Positions 35,902-44,985 of a stretch of DNA of 64,000 nucleotides are shown here, piece by piece. A program made the position numbers and the translations under genes. The DNA comes from UBA1672 sp033851915 (GTDB taxonomy: Bacteria > Pseudomonadota > Alphaproteobacteria > Micavibrionales > Micavibrionaceae), in contig JAWSVM010000002.1 in the NCBI GenBank assembly GCA_033851915.1, positions 1-64,000 on the forward strand. The letters run 5' to 3'. Under the pieces are notes generated by a model that saw only the letters and a list, made by a program, of their open reading frames with translations, had not been told where the DNA came from and did no database searches. How positions within the stretch are numbered: the first letter of the stretch is position 1; each line of letters starts with the position of its first letter.

Positions 35902-36030
35902 ATGTTTTTACCTGTACTCTGCCTGGTCTAGGCATAGAATTGCTCTTATTATAAAATACTAATGTTCACACTAGCATCCAGCTCTTAACATTCTCCTAAT
36001 TTTGCGCCGCAATTTATATTAATTCAGCCC

Positions 36031-36681
36031 CTATTCGTCCGTAACACTTTCGCCGCCAAGTTCCTTATTTTCTGCGCCTGTGCGGTAAAGTTCAACAATA
36101 TTTGATGCGCTACGTCCATCCGTAGGTTCACCCGTGGCGCCACGTCCTAGCAGATGCTGTGGCTTTGCAATTTGACGCGCGATCAACGTGTCAATCGAAC
36201 ACCCTAATTTATACTCTGCGCCCTTGCCCACAGGTCGTCCATTCATCCCCGGCATCATCTCGTCACACCCTTCAGGCGCGTGCGCCGTAAACGCATTATA
36301 AGTAATCAATAAACGCGCATCATCGCCTTGCGCCTTAATCGGCATAATACCGGCATTCACATTCACAACGCCAAGATCACGCAATGAAGATACAATATCT
36401 GAAATTCTGTTTGTCGCGACCATGGCCGTATTACGATAAGATTTCGGATCATACGTCACAATCAAATCCATCGCACCACCGCCATGCTTTGTGTAATGGC
36501 GTGCAAGGCCACCAACAAAGGCATCATCCACATCAGAAAGCTCAACATCGTGAGTAAGCATTTCCTCTTGAACCTGTATTTGCGTGTCATGCAACGCTGT
36601 CGGCTCATACAATTCACGATCACCACAGCCAACCAAGGACATAGAAAGGAAAGCCACAGTGGCATTTAAAATAAATTTCAT
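36031..36681 (-). CDS. cpaD: Tad pilus lipoprotein CpaD
   Basis: Outer-membrane lipoprotein of the Tad secretin complex. Lipobox LVGCG, after a signal peptide starting at the chosen ATG; the longer frame adds 18 non-signal residues. Conserved parts include the CpaD-type VTYDPKSYRNTAMVATNRISDIVSSLRDLGV and GCSIDTLIARQIAKPQHLLGRG. At 216 aa it is near family length. AAAGGCGAT lies upstream. Confidence 0.88.
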   Translation of the reverse strand: MKFILNATVAFLSMSLVGCGDRELYEPTALHDTQIQVQEEMLTHDVELSDVDDAFVGGLARHYTKHGGGAMDLIVTYDPKSYRNTAMVATNRISDIVSSLRDLGVVNVNAGIMPIKAQGDDARLLITYNAFTAHAPEGCDEMMPGMNGRPVGKGAEYKLGCSIDTLIARQIAKPQHLLGRGATGEPTDGRSASNIVELYRTGAENKELGGESVTDE

Positions 36682-36758
36682 CAGATTATCGCCTTTTGTC
36701 TTATTACAAGCAGGTTTTATATTTTTAAGTTTCATGTCGTCTTCGTCCTATTATGCTT

Positions 36759-38252
36759 TTAGTCAATGATGTAACCGTAATATCCGGCATTCGCGAATAC
36801 GTCATCATCACCCAGATCAAACATACGTCTGATATTAGCTTTAAAGATTTTTGATAATTGTGTTTGGTTTTCTTTCGGCACACGCTTCGAATTTTTCTTA
36901 TCAGCAAACGGCTCAACCAAAGTCGCTGTCACAATAATCACCAACTCCGTTTCATTACGCTGGAAACTTTCAGAAGAAATCAATTTACCCAAAATCGGTG
37001 TATTTTTAATCCCCGGCAAACCTTTAAACCCTTCAGCTGTCTGAGATTGCAACAATCCTGCGATCATCAAACTACCGCCACTTGGCATTTCTATCGTCGT
37101 ATTCGTGCGGCGTATATCAAGCCCCGGAATAGTCAGCCCCGCCAAAACAACGGCATTACTACTGTCCAGCGATGATACTTCTGTATCAAGTTGTAAATTA
37201 ATACGGTTACCCGATAGAACAATCGGCTTAAAGTTCAAAGAAACCCCGAACTCACGAAATTGAACAGTGATGTTACCAAATTGATCACGCCCCGTTGGCA
37301 CAGGGAATTCCCCGCCTGCAAGGAAACCAGCCTTTTGCCCTGATACAGCCGTTAAAGTCGGCTCTGCCAAAACACTCAAAAGATTTTGCTCTTCCAACGC
37401 TGACAAGAATACCCCGATTTTACCAATACCGTTCAAACCTGAATCCAGCACAAGTCCCGCCGCACCAATAGCATCTTGTGATAAAGCAAGCCCCGCCGCA
37501 CCACCAAAATACCCCGCATTTCCATGGTTGGTCAGCGAACTAACCGGTGTCCGACCAAAAATTGTCGTCACAGACAACTCATTAGGATCATTGGCCACAG
37601 TATCAATACCCAACTCTTTCAAGATATTACGTTCAGCTTCAATAATTTTCACCTGCAGCATAACCTGCTGTTCACCTTGAACCTCAAGTAAATTCGCAAT
37701 CAACTCATCCACAGGTGCACCACCACCAAGGTCCTGCAAATCACCAACATAGTGACCAACAAGGTTACTGATCTTTGATGCAACATCAGGATTAGAAACA
37801 CGCCCCGTCAACAAAACCTGATCATGGATAGCACCAACTTTCACGCTTTCCTCCGGAAACAGGCTGTCCACCAAGCTTTGAATGGCTTGTAAATCATACG
37901 ATACATGGATATCCAAACGTTTAACCACATTACCGGATGCATCCAAAACGATGATATTCGTATCACCAATATTCAGACCCACAATATATAACTTATCGGA
38001 TTGAACCGCTTGCACATCAACAATGCTCGGATTCGCAACCAAAACATCGGACACACCAACAGGAAGCGAGACAATATCCGCTTTCCCCAATGTTATAACC
38101 AATGGCGGAGCGACCTTCTTGGCTTCCTTAATGGAAATCAAATCACCCTTTGACGCATTTGCTTGCTGCACAATGCCGCCAAATGCAACACCGACGGTAA
38201 CAACAGACGCCAATACCAACGTTCTCGATAGTTTTTTATATAAACCTGTCAT
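36759..38252 (-). CDS. cpaC: Tad pilus secretin CpaC/RcpA
   Basis: Outer-membrane channel of the Flp pilus. Signal peptide to about residue 34, then the pilus-assembly N-terminal domain (~45-115), a BON-like domain (~120-190, VLLTGRVSNPDVASKISNLV), and the secretin domain (~200-465) with VMLQVKIIEAERNILKELGID and PFADKKNSKRVPK near the end. ALEEQNLLSVLAEPTLTAVSGQKA and GGEFPVPTGRD are classic secretin motifs. I chose ATG 38252; an upstream frame extends 23 residues before the signal peptide. Confidence 0.94.
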   Translation of the reverse strand: MTGLYKKLSRTLVLASVVTVGVAFGGIVQQANASKGDLISIKEAKKVAPPLVITLGKADIVSLPVGVSDVLVANPSIVDVQAVQSDKLYIVGLNIGDTNIIVLDASGNVVKRLDIHVSYDLQAIQSLVDSLFPEESVKVGAIHDQVLLTGRVSNPDVASKISNLVGHYVGDLQDLGGGAPVDELIANLLEVQGEQQVMLQVKIIEAERNILKELGIDTVANDPNELSVTTIFGRTPVSSLTNHGNAGYFGGAAGLALSQDAIGAAGLVLDSGLNGIGKIGVFLSALEEQNLLSVLAEPTLTAVSGQKAGFLAGGEFPVPTGRDQFGNITVQFREFGVSLNFKPIVLSGNRINLQLDTEVSSLDSSNAVVLAGLTIPGLDIRRTNTTIEMPSGGSLMIAGLLQSQTAEGFKGLPGIKNTPILGKLISSESFQRNETELVIIVTATLVEPFADKKNSKRVPKENQTQLSKIFKANIRRMFDLGDDDVFANAGYYGYIID

Positions 38253-38326
38253 GGTTCTTTCTTTCACTTTATTTTTAACTACACATAAATTTAATACACA
38301 GAGTATGAAGGGGTCGCGCAATATGA

Positions 38327-39211
38327 TTAATGCACGGGGAATGTTTGCACTTGCGCGCCGTTATACACCTTCACAGTATTCAGATTAACGCCCGTTTCTT
38401 CCTTAAGACGCATAAATTCAGCATGAATTTCATCATCAATTGTCGTCAGACGCGCATCGGTTAATGTTGGCTCATCTTCATTGACGGCATCATCACCAAC
38501 ACCGCGCATCGCCAGCGTCAACGTCCCCATTTCTGAGGCCAGAGCCAATGTCTCCGCCGCGCGAATAGGAACTGCAAGTGTCACAGTCTTACCAATTTTT
38601 ATTTTATCATCCTTCTTTTTCTCTGCCTTTTGGTCAATCGCCAAGACACGAACATTTTGAAGGATAGTCTCCACCGCCAATTTATCGAGATTCATTTTAA
38701 CCATATCGCGGATTTGCGGCATTTCATCCTTGCTCACATTCACTCTGTGCTTATACGTCAAAATAACATCAACAAAACTGCCCGGTGCAATAAAGCCCGC
38801 AACCATATCCTCGGCCGAAACCTTAATTGAAATCGCACGTTCGCCCTCTTTCAATCTGGCAACAACATAATTCCCTTTAGAGTCTTTCAAGATAGCACGC
38901 TTCACAAGTGCCTCTCCTGATCCAAAACTTCTATCCAGACGACCTGACAAGGAATCATCAGCATCCTGATCTTCTTCACGAATAATAGCCCCGTTAAACA
39001 AGGCTTCTTCATCCCAAGATTTCCAGCGCATATCACCTTCTTCCAGCTCATGCCCTTTGCGTAAATCCTTCGCCGCGACCAAAATCTCGACTGAATTTGC
39101 AGCGACCACTTCCGGCCCCTTTTTTCCACCCAACGTGACCTGCACAAGAACAGCAACAAGAACTGCTGCTAAAATCGCGCCACCAAGTACAATTAGAATA
39201 TTCTTATTCAT
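38327..39211 (-). CDS. cpaB: Tad pilus assembly protein CpaB/RcpC
   Basis: Periplasmic Tad subunit with one N-terminal membrane anchor (MNKNILIVLGGAILAAVLV). It contains an SAF domain near residues 48-120 (VEILVAAKDLRKGHELEEGDMRW) and the RcpC domain after it (AISIKVSAEDMVAGFIAPGSFVDVILTY; TVTLAVPIRAAETLALASEMGTLTLAMR). Length 294 aa is normal. ATG 39211 gives the expected anchor; upstream residues do not fit. First of the cpaB-cpaC-cpaD-cpaE-cpaF run. Confidence 0.93.
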   Translation of the reverse strand: MNKNILIVLGGAILAAVLVAVLVQVTLGGKKGPEVVAANSVEILVAAKDLRKGHELEEGDMRWKSWDEEALFNGAIIREEDQDADDSLSGRLDRSFGSGEALVKRAILKDSKGNYVVARLKEGERAISIKVSAEDMVAGFIAPGSFVDVILTYKHRVNVSKDEMPQIRDMVKMNLDKLAVETILQNVRVLAIDQKAEKKKDDKIKIGKTVTLAVPIRAAETLALASEMGTLTLAMRGVGDDAVNEDEPTLTDARLTTIDDEIHAEFMRLKEETGVNLNTVKVYNGAQVQTFPVH

Positions 39212-39365
39212 TTTTTTAAACCCCGTTTCAGGACCTGTAATATTTTGCATGATTAACACTCAGAAGTTAGACTGGCCGAAGCCAAGGAAATAAATAATTG
39301 AAACCAAAAGAACCTACAATTAAAGAACTTATATCCTTTAATAATATCGGTTGTTTGTTAACAAT

Positions 39366-39935
39366 TCATGAACCTCCCTCAACCACATGTGATGCGACAA
39401 ATGATCCCAACACATCAGAAGAAAAATAGCCTGCCTGCATAAAAGCAACAAACATGCCAAAACTAATTGCAACGCCATAAGGCACTTTATCCGCCCCGCC
39501 CTGCACCTGCGCAACCCAGCTTCCCTCAACAGGGCTTTCAAAGGGCTTTTTGCGCTTTATATATAATGCGACAACACCCAAGACACCGCCAAATAACGTC
39601 ATAAAAAATAAAAAGGTCAGCAATAACTTAACGCTGAACCACAGAGCACAAGCCGTCGCAAACTTTGAATCCCCTGCCCCGATCACTCGCATCGCAAATA
39701 ATCCCAGCGTAACAACAAAGGCCAAAACTGCCGAAATAATATGCGACAAGAACGACCCGAACACATCGCTGTGCCCACCAAGATACAACGCACCATACGC
39801 AACAAAAAAAGCCGCCATCACATAAAGGCTATAGCTATTCGGTATGGTCATAGACCGAATATCGGACAGGCCAGCCAGCCCTCCGATCACCAATGTTATG
39901 AATACGCATATCAGAAAAATTATAAGTAAGATCAT
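39366..39935 (-). CDS. cpaA: prepilin peptidase CpaA/TadV
   Basis: Aspartic prepilin peptidase that cleaves Flp prepilins and pseudopilins at the inner membrane. The two catalytic aspartates are visible in GLSDIRSMTIPN and VIGAGDSKFATA. It is about six membrane segments in 189 aa, a minimal form without the N-methylation domain. It lies downstream of flp but past a terminator, and 154 bp before cpaB. Confidence 0.93.
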   Translation of the reverse strand: MILLIIFLICVFITLVIGGLAGLSDIRSMTIPNSYSLYVMAAFFVAYGALYLGGHSDVFGSFLSHIISAVLAFVVTLGLFAMRVIGAGDSKFATACALWFSVKLLLTFLFFMTLFGGVLGVVALYIKRKKPFESPVEGSWVAQVQGGADKVPYGVAISFGMFVAFMQAGYFSSDVLGSFVASHVVEGGS

Positions 39936-40037
39936 GTTAAACCCAGAATACAGGAAAACTGTGGAAAAATCGATAGGAAAACTTGACTTAGTTGAACACC
40001 GCGATTCGGCAATTATTTCCTACCATACAAAAGGCAT

Positions 40038-40068
40038 AAAGAAAGCCCGCCAGAAATATCGGACGGGC
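40038..40068 (-). terminator. terminator after flp
   Basis: On the minus strand GCCCG-tCC...GG-CGGGC with a 9-base loop is followed by TTTCTTT, 27 bp after the flp stop. It would keep abundant pilin mRNA separate from cpaA. Confidence 0.7.
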
Positions 40069-40094
40069 ACTCTTTATCTTTAGATCTCTTAATA

Positions 40095-40268
40095 TTAAAG
40101 AGCAGCTGAAACTTCACCAAATAGTGTATTCAGATCTGTACCAACAGTAGCAACAGCCACCGCGATAGCAACAGCGATACCCGCTGCGATCAATCCATAC
40201 TCAATAGCTGTCGCGCCATCTTCGTTGTTTACATATGCTGCTTTCAATGCGATCAATTTAATTAACAT
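40095..40268 (-). CDS. flp: Flp family type IVb pilin (main)
   Basis: 57 residues, too short for many gene finders. The prepilin cleavage site is EDG|ATAIEYGLIAAGI: cleavage after Gly18 leaves the conserved Glu at position 5 and Tyr at 6, as in Flp pilins. A single hydrophobic helix follows (AGIAVAIAVAVATVG) and a short C-terminal tail. The start has a strong AAGGAG seven bases upstream. It has a CtrA-type box upstream and its own terminator, as expected for the major pilin. A second, diverged pilin lies at 50089. Confidence 0.93.
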   Translation of the reverse strand: MLIKLIALKAAYVNNEDGATAIEYGLIAAGIAVAIAVAVATVGTDLNTLFGEVSAAL

Positions 40269-40621
40269 GTTTTATCTCCTTCAAAGATTTGTTTTAATGT
40301 TGTTCCGGTAAACCCATACTTCAAAATTGCTCCCGAAGTTCCTTAACCGTTCATCTATAATAACCCTGATTTACTTAAAGAAAACTTAACAAAAACAAGT
40401 AAATACAGGTTTTTAGGGAAAAGTATTTGACTATTATTTGTATAAAATTTTATATAAATATTCTATACATGATAAAGCCAAGTAATAGCAGTGTTTTAGC
40501 AAATCAATACTTGAACTCACTCAACAGAAACATCACAATTATAACAATGAAATAAAAGCAAAGACCTTAGGCAACACAAGGGAAAGAGCCGATAAACAGG
40601 CTTAATACCGTAAAAAACAGG
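40269..40621. other. 353 bp non-coding stretch between lepB and flp
   Basis: AT-rich leader of flp with no plausible gene. It holds the CtrA-type box (40375-40390) and a TTAACC half-site at 40343. The rest, toward lepB, shows no convincing promoter or hairpin. Confidence 0.5.
40375..40390 (+). promoter_or_regulatory. CtrA-type binding box upstream of flp
   Basis: TTAA-agaaaac-TTAAC: a perfect match to the known CtrA consensus TTAA-N7-TTAAC, 107 bp upstream of the flp start codon. In Caulobacter the pilin gene pilA depends on CtrA, which makes this site biologically plausible. Confidence 0.55.
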
Positions 40622-41575
40622 TCATTCTGGCTCAATAGCCCTAAATACAACCCCGCCAGTCTCCCCATCCTTAATTAAAAGAACGATTTTACCGACAAGG
40701 TATTTGTCTTGTATATAACCAACCATCGGCATAACACGACTATCCAGAGATCTATCCCGATTATCCCCCATAATAAAGTAATGCCCCTGCGGAACCTCAA
40801 ACAAAACAGTATTATCCAACGGCTCTTCATCAGATTTTTCATAGATGCCATGCCTCTTACCCTCGGGCAATGTCTCTATATATTCTTTCACAGTATAAAG
40901 CTCACCCTTAGGATCAGGAACCTCAACCTCTCGCACAAATTCTCTTTCAAGCATTGCCCCATTAATAAACAATCGCCCATTAGTCATCTGGATACGATCC
41001 CCCGGCAAACCCACAACCCTCTTTAGATAATCAACACTCGTATCCTGCGGTAAAGCAAAGACAATCAAATCACCGCGCTCCGGATCTTTATGAAACCATC
41101 TGCTTTTCCATGGACTTATATAAAAAGGGAAAGAATATTGGCCATAACCATAGGCATACTTACTAGCCAACACAGTATCACCGACATGAATCGTGGGACG
41201 CATACTGCCCGCAGGCATGTGCCATGGCTCATACAAAAACGGCTTAAGCAGAAGTGCCAAAAATAGAAGGACAACAAGACAAGTCATCAATACCGCCACT
41301 AACTTGGCATACCAACTTAACGCGTCTTGCTTTAATGTTCTGGAAAAATACACCGCCTGCAGGGATATCATAAGGGCAACGACAATATCAAAAGCAACAG
41401 TCTCCCCTATATACTCAAAATAAAGGAGAGCCATTTGGGCACTAAAAAGCACTAAATAAAGTAACGCCCATTTCCAACGGTTCACATACAGCATGCCCAA
41501 TACAGATCCTGCAAAAAGAGCAACAGGGAAAACAACCCACGGGGAACGATTTTTAATTAAATTATACAGCCTCAT
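40622..41575 (-). CDS. lepB: signal peptidase I (LepB-like) within the tad region
   Basis: Serine-lysine protease removing signal peptides on the periplasmic side. Three or four N-terminal membrane segments (to ~residue 110) are followed by the catalytic motifs MPAGSMRPTI (nucleophile Ser), DYLKRVVGLPGDRI (general-base Lys) and GDNRDRSLDSR. At 317 aa it is complete. The start at 41575 has AGG nine bases upstream; the longer frame starts with TTG. Whether it is the only leader peptidase or a Tad-dedicated one cannot be told here. Confidence 0.9.
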   Translation of the reverse strand: MRLYNLIKNRSPWVVFPVALFAGSVLGMLYVNRWKWALLYLVLFSAQMALLYFEYIGETVAFDIVVALMISLQAVYFSRTLKQDALSWYAKLVAVLMTCLVVLLFLALLLKPFLYEPWHMPAGSMRPTIHVGDTVLASKYAYGYGQYSFPFYISPWKSRWFHKDPERGDLIVFALPQDTSVDYLKRVVGLPGDRIQMTNGRLFINGAMLEREFVREVEVPDPKGELYTVKEYIETLPEGKRHGIYEKSDEEPLDNTVLFEVPQGHYFIMGDNRDRSLDSRVMPMVGYIQDKYLVGKIVLLIKDGETGGVVFRAIEPE

Positions 41576-41642
41576 AATAAGCAACCTACTCCACCCGCCA
41601 TAGAAAGGTAAGAAAAAAACCTGCTGACCTCCCCATCACCAC

Positions 41643-41678
41643 AAAAAATAAGCGCCCATCTTTTCAGACAGACGCTTA
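41643..41678 (-). terminator. terminator after tadG
   Basis: Minus-strand AAGCG...CGCTT stem with a long imperfect interior, followed by ATTTTTTG, between tadG and lepB. Moderately convincing. Confidence 0.5.
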
Positions 41679-41712
41679 CCATTTAGAAGATAAACCCTAT
41701 TATCCTTTAATC

Positions 41713-41753
41713 TGCAGATTACTCAATTCATAATATGCAGATTACTCAATTCA
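41713..41753. repeat. 23 bp tandem duplication at the 3' end of tadG
   Basis: TGCAGATTACTCAATTCA occurs at 41713 and 41736. Because the unit is 23 bp, the frame shifts, and the tadG stop lies in the second copy. Confidence 0.8.
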
Positions 41754-43141
41754 CGACTAATCGTTTCAAACACATCAATCAAGTCCGACTGGTTTGGTGC
41801 ATCATGATAGTAATCTTCCGATGTTGCGCATTCGCGGTAAAAATCTTTGGTGTTTTCATCCACGCCAGAATAGAATGTCACCGTATAAACAATGACCCCA
41901 TCATTTTTCAGGTTGTCACACACATCCGCAAAACGATCATTCAAATCACTCGGCGTGATATTATGGTCTTGCGTTGGCCCATACGTCGAATAACGATAAT
42001 GCATGGTGTTCACACCATCAGTCATCATCACAACGGCTTTACGCCAATATTGGTTCGACCATTCAACACCTTCTTCAAATGGTGCTTCAGGTGAAATCAC
42101 GCGATATCCCCAAACCATACCGTAATTACCATACGTATAACCATTCGCCGTCATCGTATCGATAGCATCTTTCAACTCCGTCGGGCTTGTAACAAGCGGG
42201 GTTAATGGTGTTCTAGGGCAATAATAGTTAGGCTTGTGGTTAACATAGAAATGTTCTACCCCACCGGACCAATACGATTCCAAATCACAATACGGCGCAT
42301 CACTAGAATCCCGACAATAGCGATACATATCCCACGGACCTGTATGGTCTGTCGTATCATCCGGATCATCATGCGCCAGCACACACCCCATCCAATTGTT
42401 ATTATTATTAGCTGTCGTATAAGACAACCCATGTGGATTATTAACAAACGCGGTGCCATAACTATCACCCGCCTTATCAACCCCCAGCCCATATGGCCCG
42501 ACATTAACGGAAGAACTATAAGGCACGAGCCCGATTTTAATATAATCCGTATCCCGTGTTGCCATTCCATCCAAAGCAGATGGATCTGCAGCAGCACCGT
42601 CTTCAGGATCAATGCCATACATAATATAAACAAAGTTTGACGCCGCATCGCGCAAAGCACCAATATTATTATTCGTACTCATAGAACCGGTATTATCCAT
42701 AACCAGAACAACTTCAATCCCTTGAACTTCACGAATAACCGTTGTTGCCGCTTCAATATCAATCACAGTAATGCCCAACACGCCCAAGAACAAAGTGTCA
42801 TACTGCGCCGTTCCCGTCACACGAACCTCATCCCCGACAATCACAACACTAGGTGTAAATGTAATGCCCAGCTCTCCCGGTGGATAATTAGCATCAAAAA
42901 AATCAAGCACCTTCTGCTCAATAACCGCAGAATCTGTGGAAGATGCCGCCGCCGCCAGAGCCGCAGCGTCCAAAGCCTGTGCCAAACGTTGCTTCACAAG
43001 ATAAGCCCGCGAGTAATCCAAAGACACCCCGGCAACCCCAACCAGAATAGGTAACATCATCCCAAACATCAGCGCGATAGCACCGGATTTGTTTGACCAA
43101 TATTTATGAATATTTCCCCACATATTACCCACCTGTTTCAT
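41723..43141 (-). CDS. tadG: TadG-like pilus protein with von Willebrand A domain
   Basis: Minor pseudopilin/anchoring protein of the Tad system. The N-terminal TadE/G-type segment (SNKSGAIALMFGMMLPILVGVAGVSLDYSR) is a membrane helix preceded by a basic patch. A VWA domain starts near residue 145 with MDNTGSMSTNN, a MIDAS-type metal site, and includes KAVVMMTDGVNTMHY. A ~120-residue Tyr/Asn/Asp-rich insertion with several cysteines sits inside it. The start ATG 43141 has AAGGAA upstream. The C-terminus appears altered by a 23 bp tandem duplication. Confidence 0.88.
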   Translation of the reverse strand: MKQVGNMWGNIHKYWSNKSGAIALMFGMMLPILVGVAGVSLDYSRAYLVKQRLAQALDAAALAAAASSTDSAVIEQKVLDFFDANYPPGELGITFTPSVVIVGDEVRVTGTAQYDTLFLGVLGITVIDIEAATTVIREVQGIEVVLVMDNTGSMSTNNNIGALRDAASNFVYIMYGIDPEDGAAADPSALDGMATRDTDYIKIGLVPYSSSVNVGPYGLGVDKAGDSYGTAFVNNPHGLSYTTANNNNNWMGCVLAHDDPDDTTDHTGPWDMYRYCRDSSDAPYCDLESYWSGGVEHFYVNHKPNYYCPRTPLTPLVTSPTELKDAIDTMTANGYTYGNYGMVWGYRVISPEAPFEEGVEWSNQYWRKAVVMMTDGVNTMHYRYSTYGPTQDHNITPSDLNDRFADVCDNLKNDGVIVYTVTFYSGVDENTKDFYRECATSEDYYHDAPNQSDLIDVFETISRELSNLHIMN

Positions 43142-43189
43142 AACGTTTCCTTCCATTTTTTTAATACCCAGTCCTCTGAAAAAACCTTT

Positions 43190-43720
43190 TTACTCATGCG
43201 TGATAACAGGCGTTCTCCGCCCGCGGCTAAACGCCACTTCATTCATCGTAAAAGGCCCAGAAATAAAACTTGAAAATAATGGCGTATATACATATTTAAC
43301 AGACACCATCACAACACCCTCATCCTCATCCTCTAATGCCTCTACCGCAGTAAGAGCATCAGGAAGAGAACTCATATTCACCGTCTCGCGCCATTCAATC
43401 GAACTATTTGCATCCTCATCAAAACGAATGCTAACAATATCTATACCGAAACTACTGCTATCCAACGGCTCAAATGCCAACCGTCCGGCATCTATTGCCG
43501 CTGTAACATCAGCGTTAGAAACAACACTGCTTCGTGTGATAAGGTCGGCAACGACTTGCGACGCACGCACCGTTTTCTGATTTGCCAAAATCGCATTTCC
43601 CGCATCAAATACGCCAAGAAAAAGCGTCAGCATAATCGGAAAAATCATCGCTGCTTCGACGGCCGCAACCCCTTCTTTTCCTTTAACCCATCGGGAGAAT
43701 ATCTTTTTCATTTGAAACAT
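43190..43720 (-). CDS. tadF: TadE/TadF-like minor pseudopilin
   Basis: N-terminal TadE-family segment: basic patch then EGVAAVEAAMIFPIMLTLFLGVFDAGNAIL, with the conserved Glu after the likely prepilin-type cleavage site, and one membrane helix. The ~135-residue periplasmic part is strand-rich. Length 176 aa. AGGGG lies eight bases upstream. It starts 2 bp after the tadE stop and precedes tadG by 48 bp, the usual tadE-tadF-tadG order. Confidence 0.83.
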   Translation of the reverse strand: MFQMKKIFSRWVKGKEGVAAVEAAMIFPIMLTLFLGVFDAGNAILANQKTVRASQVVADLITRSSVVSNADVTAAIDAGRLAFEPLDSSSFGIDIVSIRFDEDANSSIEWRETVNMSSLPDALTAVEALEDEDEGVVMVSVKYVYTPLFSSFISGPFTMNEVAFSRGRRTPVITHE

Positions 43721-43722
43721 TA

Positions 43723-44244
43723 TTATGACCCCTGAAATTCATATGGTTCTGTTTGAAGAACAATTGTGGACATAAACACCGTTGCCCCGTCCGCACCATT
43801 TAAGATTGGACCGACCAGTGGCGTTATCATTGAATATCGATACGATACGCGTATTAACACTTTAGAATTTGACCCACCTGCGTCGAACCCCGATGACACC
43901 ATCTGGCCACCTGCATCATAAACAGGCGGCGTAAAATCACCATATTCATCCAATGTTGTAACCTCGATCACCACGTCGTTGCAATTAATCAACACCACAG
44001 CAAATTCACAAAAAGCATCCCGAAACACCGTTTCTGGATCTTGACCGGATTGTTGAAGTTGCCCTGTTCTGATCAAGCGCGCCGCACTACCGGTTGCACC
44101 CTCCAAAAGACTGGCAGAGGTAAACATCAAGGAGAGTTCTATAATACCAAGACACAACATAAGGTAAGGCATCAGCAACATACTAAATTCAATTGCCGTC
44201 ACACCTTCTTCTTTTTTCTTCCACTTATTTAAAAAACGTCTCAT
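43723..44244 (-). CDS. tadE: TadE-like minor pseudopilin
   Basis: Same fold as its downstream neighbour: KKKEEGVTAIEFSMLLMPYLMLCLGIIELSLMF gives a basic patch, a cleavage region and a Glu at +5 before one helix. The C-terminal domain has one cysteine pair (CEFAVVLINC). Length 173 aa. ATG 44244 is favoured over GTG 44259 because AAAGGTGG has suitable spacing to it. First gene of tadE-tadF-tadG. Confidence 0.85.
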   Translation of the reverse strand: MRRFLNKWKKKEEGVTAIEFSMLLMPYLMLCLGIIELSLMFTSASLLEGATGSAARLIRTGQLQQSGQDPETVFRDAFCEFAVVLINCNDVVIEVTTLDEYGDFTPPVYDAGGQMVSSGFDAGGSNSKVLIRVSYRYSMITPLVGPILNGADGATVFMSTIVLQTEPYEFQGS

Positions 44245-44302
44245 GTTTAAGGTACCCACCTTTAATTCGAATTTATTTCAAATTTGTTCTTGTTTTAGCG
44301 CA

Positions 44303-44325
44303 CAAAAAAAGCGGTTAACCCGCTA
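44303..44325 (-). terminator. terminator upstream of tadE
   Basis: Minus-strand AGCGG-gtta-CCGCT stem followed by seven T, placed after the Lys-rich membrane protein gene and ~60 bp before tadE. It separates the pseudokinase unit from tadEFG, which then needs its own promoter; none is obvious in 44259-44303. Confidence 0.75.
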
Positions 44326-44457
44326 TGTGCCGACATCGGAAATACATTTTGCCTAAAAAAATATGCACTCGTCCATTGGATTATTGTAATACGTAAAATA
44401 TAAAGAATACGTTAATAAATAAGAAAAAAAGCCCAAAACACAGACATGCCATCACGG

Positions 44458-44967
44458 TCACTCATCATCTACACCCTCAGGATTTCCAACTTTTCCTGCG
44501 ATTCCATCCCCCCAATGAGAGATTAAAAACTCCTGTTTTTTCTTAATCGCATTCATACGCGCCATCCCCTTTTGATACAAATATGAGGAAACAAGCCCCG
44601 TCACAACCCAATCAATCATATACCCAAATGCCGCAGCAACATAGATAACCATCATAGACTGCGTATCCGTCACAATTGCCATGCTTGCATCAAAAGTGTT
44701 TTCCACCGCCCATAACTTCAAGATAAACGGAATACACCCCGCCGCATTCATCGCAACGATAGTTGATGCACGCGCACCATTGCCACGTTTTCCCATAACA
44801 AGAGCAACAATGCTGGGCAGCATTCCAACCCCCAACAGCATAGCCGTAGGCAAAAACGCCAGCCCCAATAAAACAAACCCGATCATGAAGAGACGCCCCT
44901 TCATACTCATCTTGCCGCCGGAAGCCTTTGATTTCTTTTTCTTCTCTTTACTCTTCTTTTTCGCCAT
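44458..44967 (-). CDS. Lys-rich four-TM hypothetical protein
   Basis: Residues 1-24 are almost all Lys, Ser and Gly (MAKKKSKEKKKKSKASGGK), then about four membrane segments (~25-60, ~70-85, ~95-125) and a short polar tail. The N-terminus should be cytosolic. It starts 18 bp after the pseudokinase stop, so the two are co-transcribed and probably act together at the inner membrane. Family unknown. It is followed by a strong terminator. Confidence 0.7.
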   Translation of the reverse strand: MAKKKSKEKKKKSKASGGKMSMKGRLFMIGFVLLGLAFLPTAMLLGVGMLPSIVALVMGKRGNGARASTIVAMNAAGCIPFILKLWAVENTFDASMAIVTDTQSMMVIYVAAAFGYMIDWVVTGLVSSYLYQKGMARMNAIKKKQEFLISHWGDGIAGKVGNPEGVDDE

Positions 44968-44985
44968 TAATGATTACACCACATT

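Noticed and set aside
40428..40456. TTGACT-N17-TTATAT promoter-like pair on the plus strand
   Set aside because: Points toward the convergent lepB end with no plus-strand gene; expected by chance in AT-rich DNA.
42236..42663. Antisense and alternative frames in tadG
   Set aside because: Ile/Met/Arg-rich composition typical of shadow frames in this gene.
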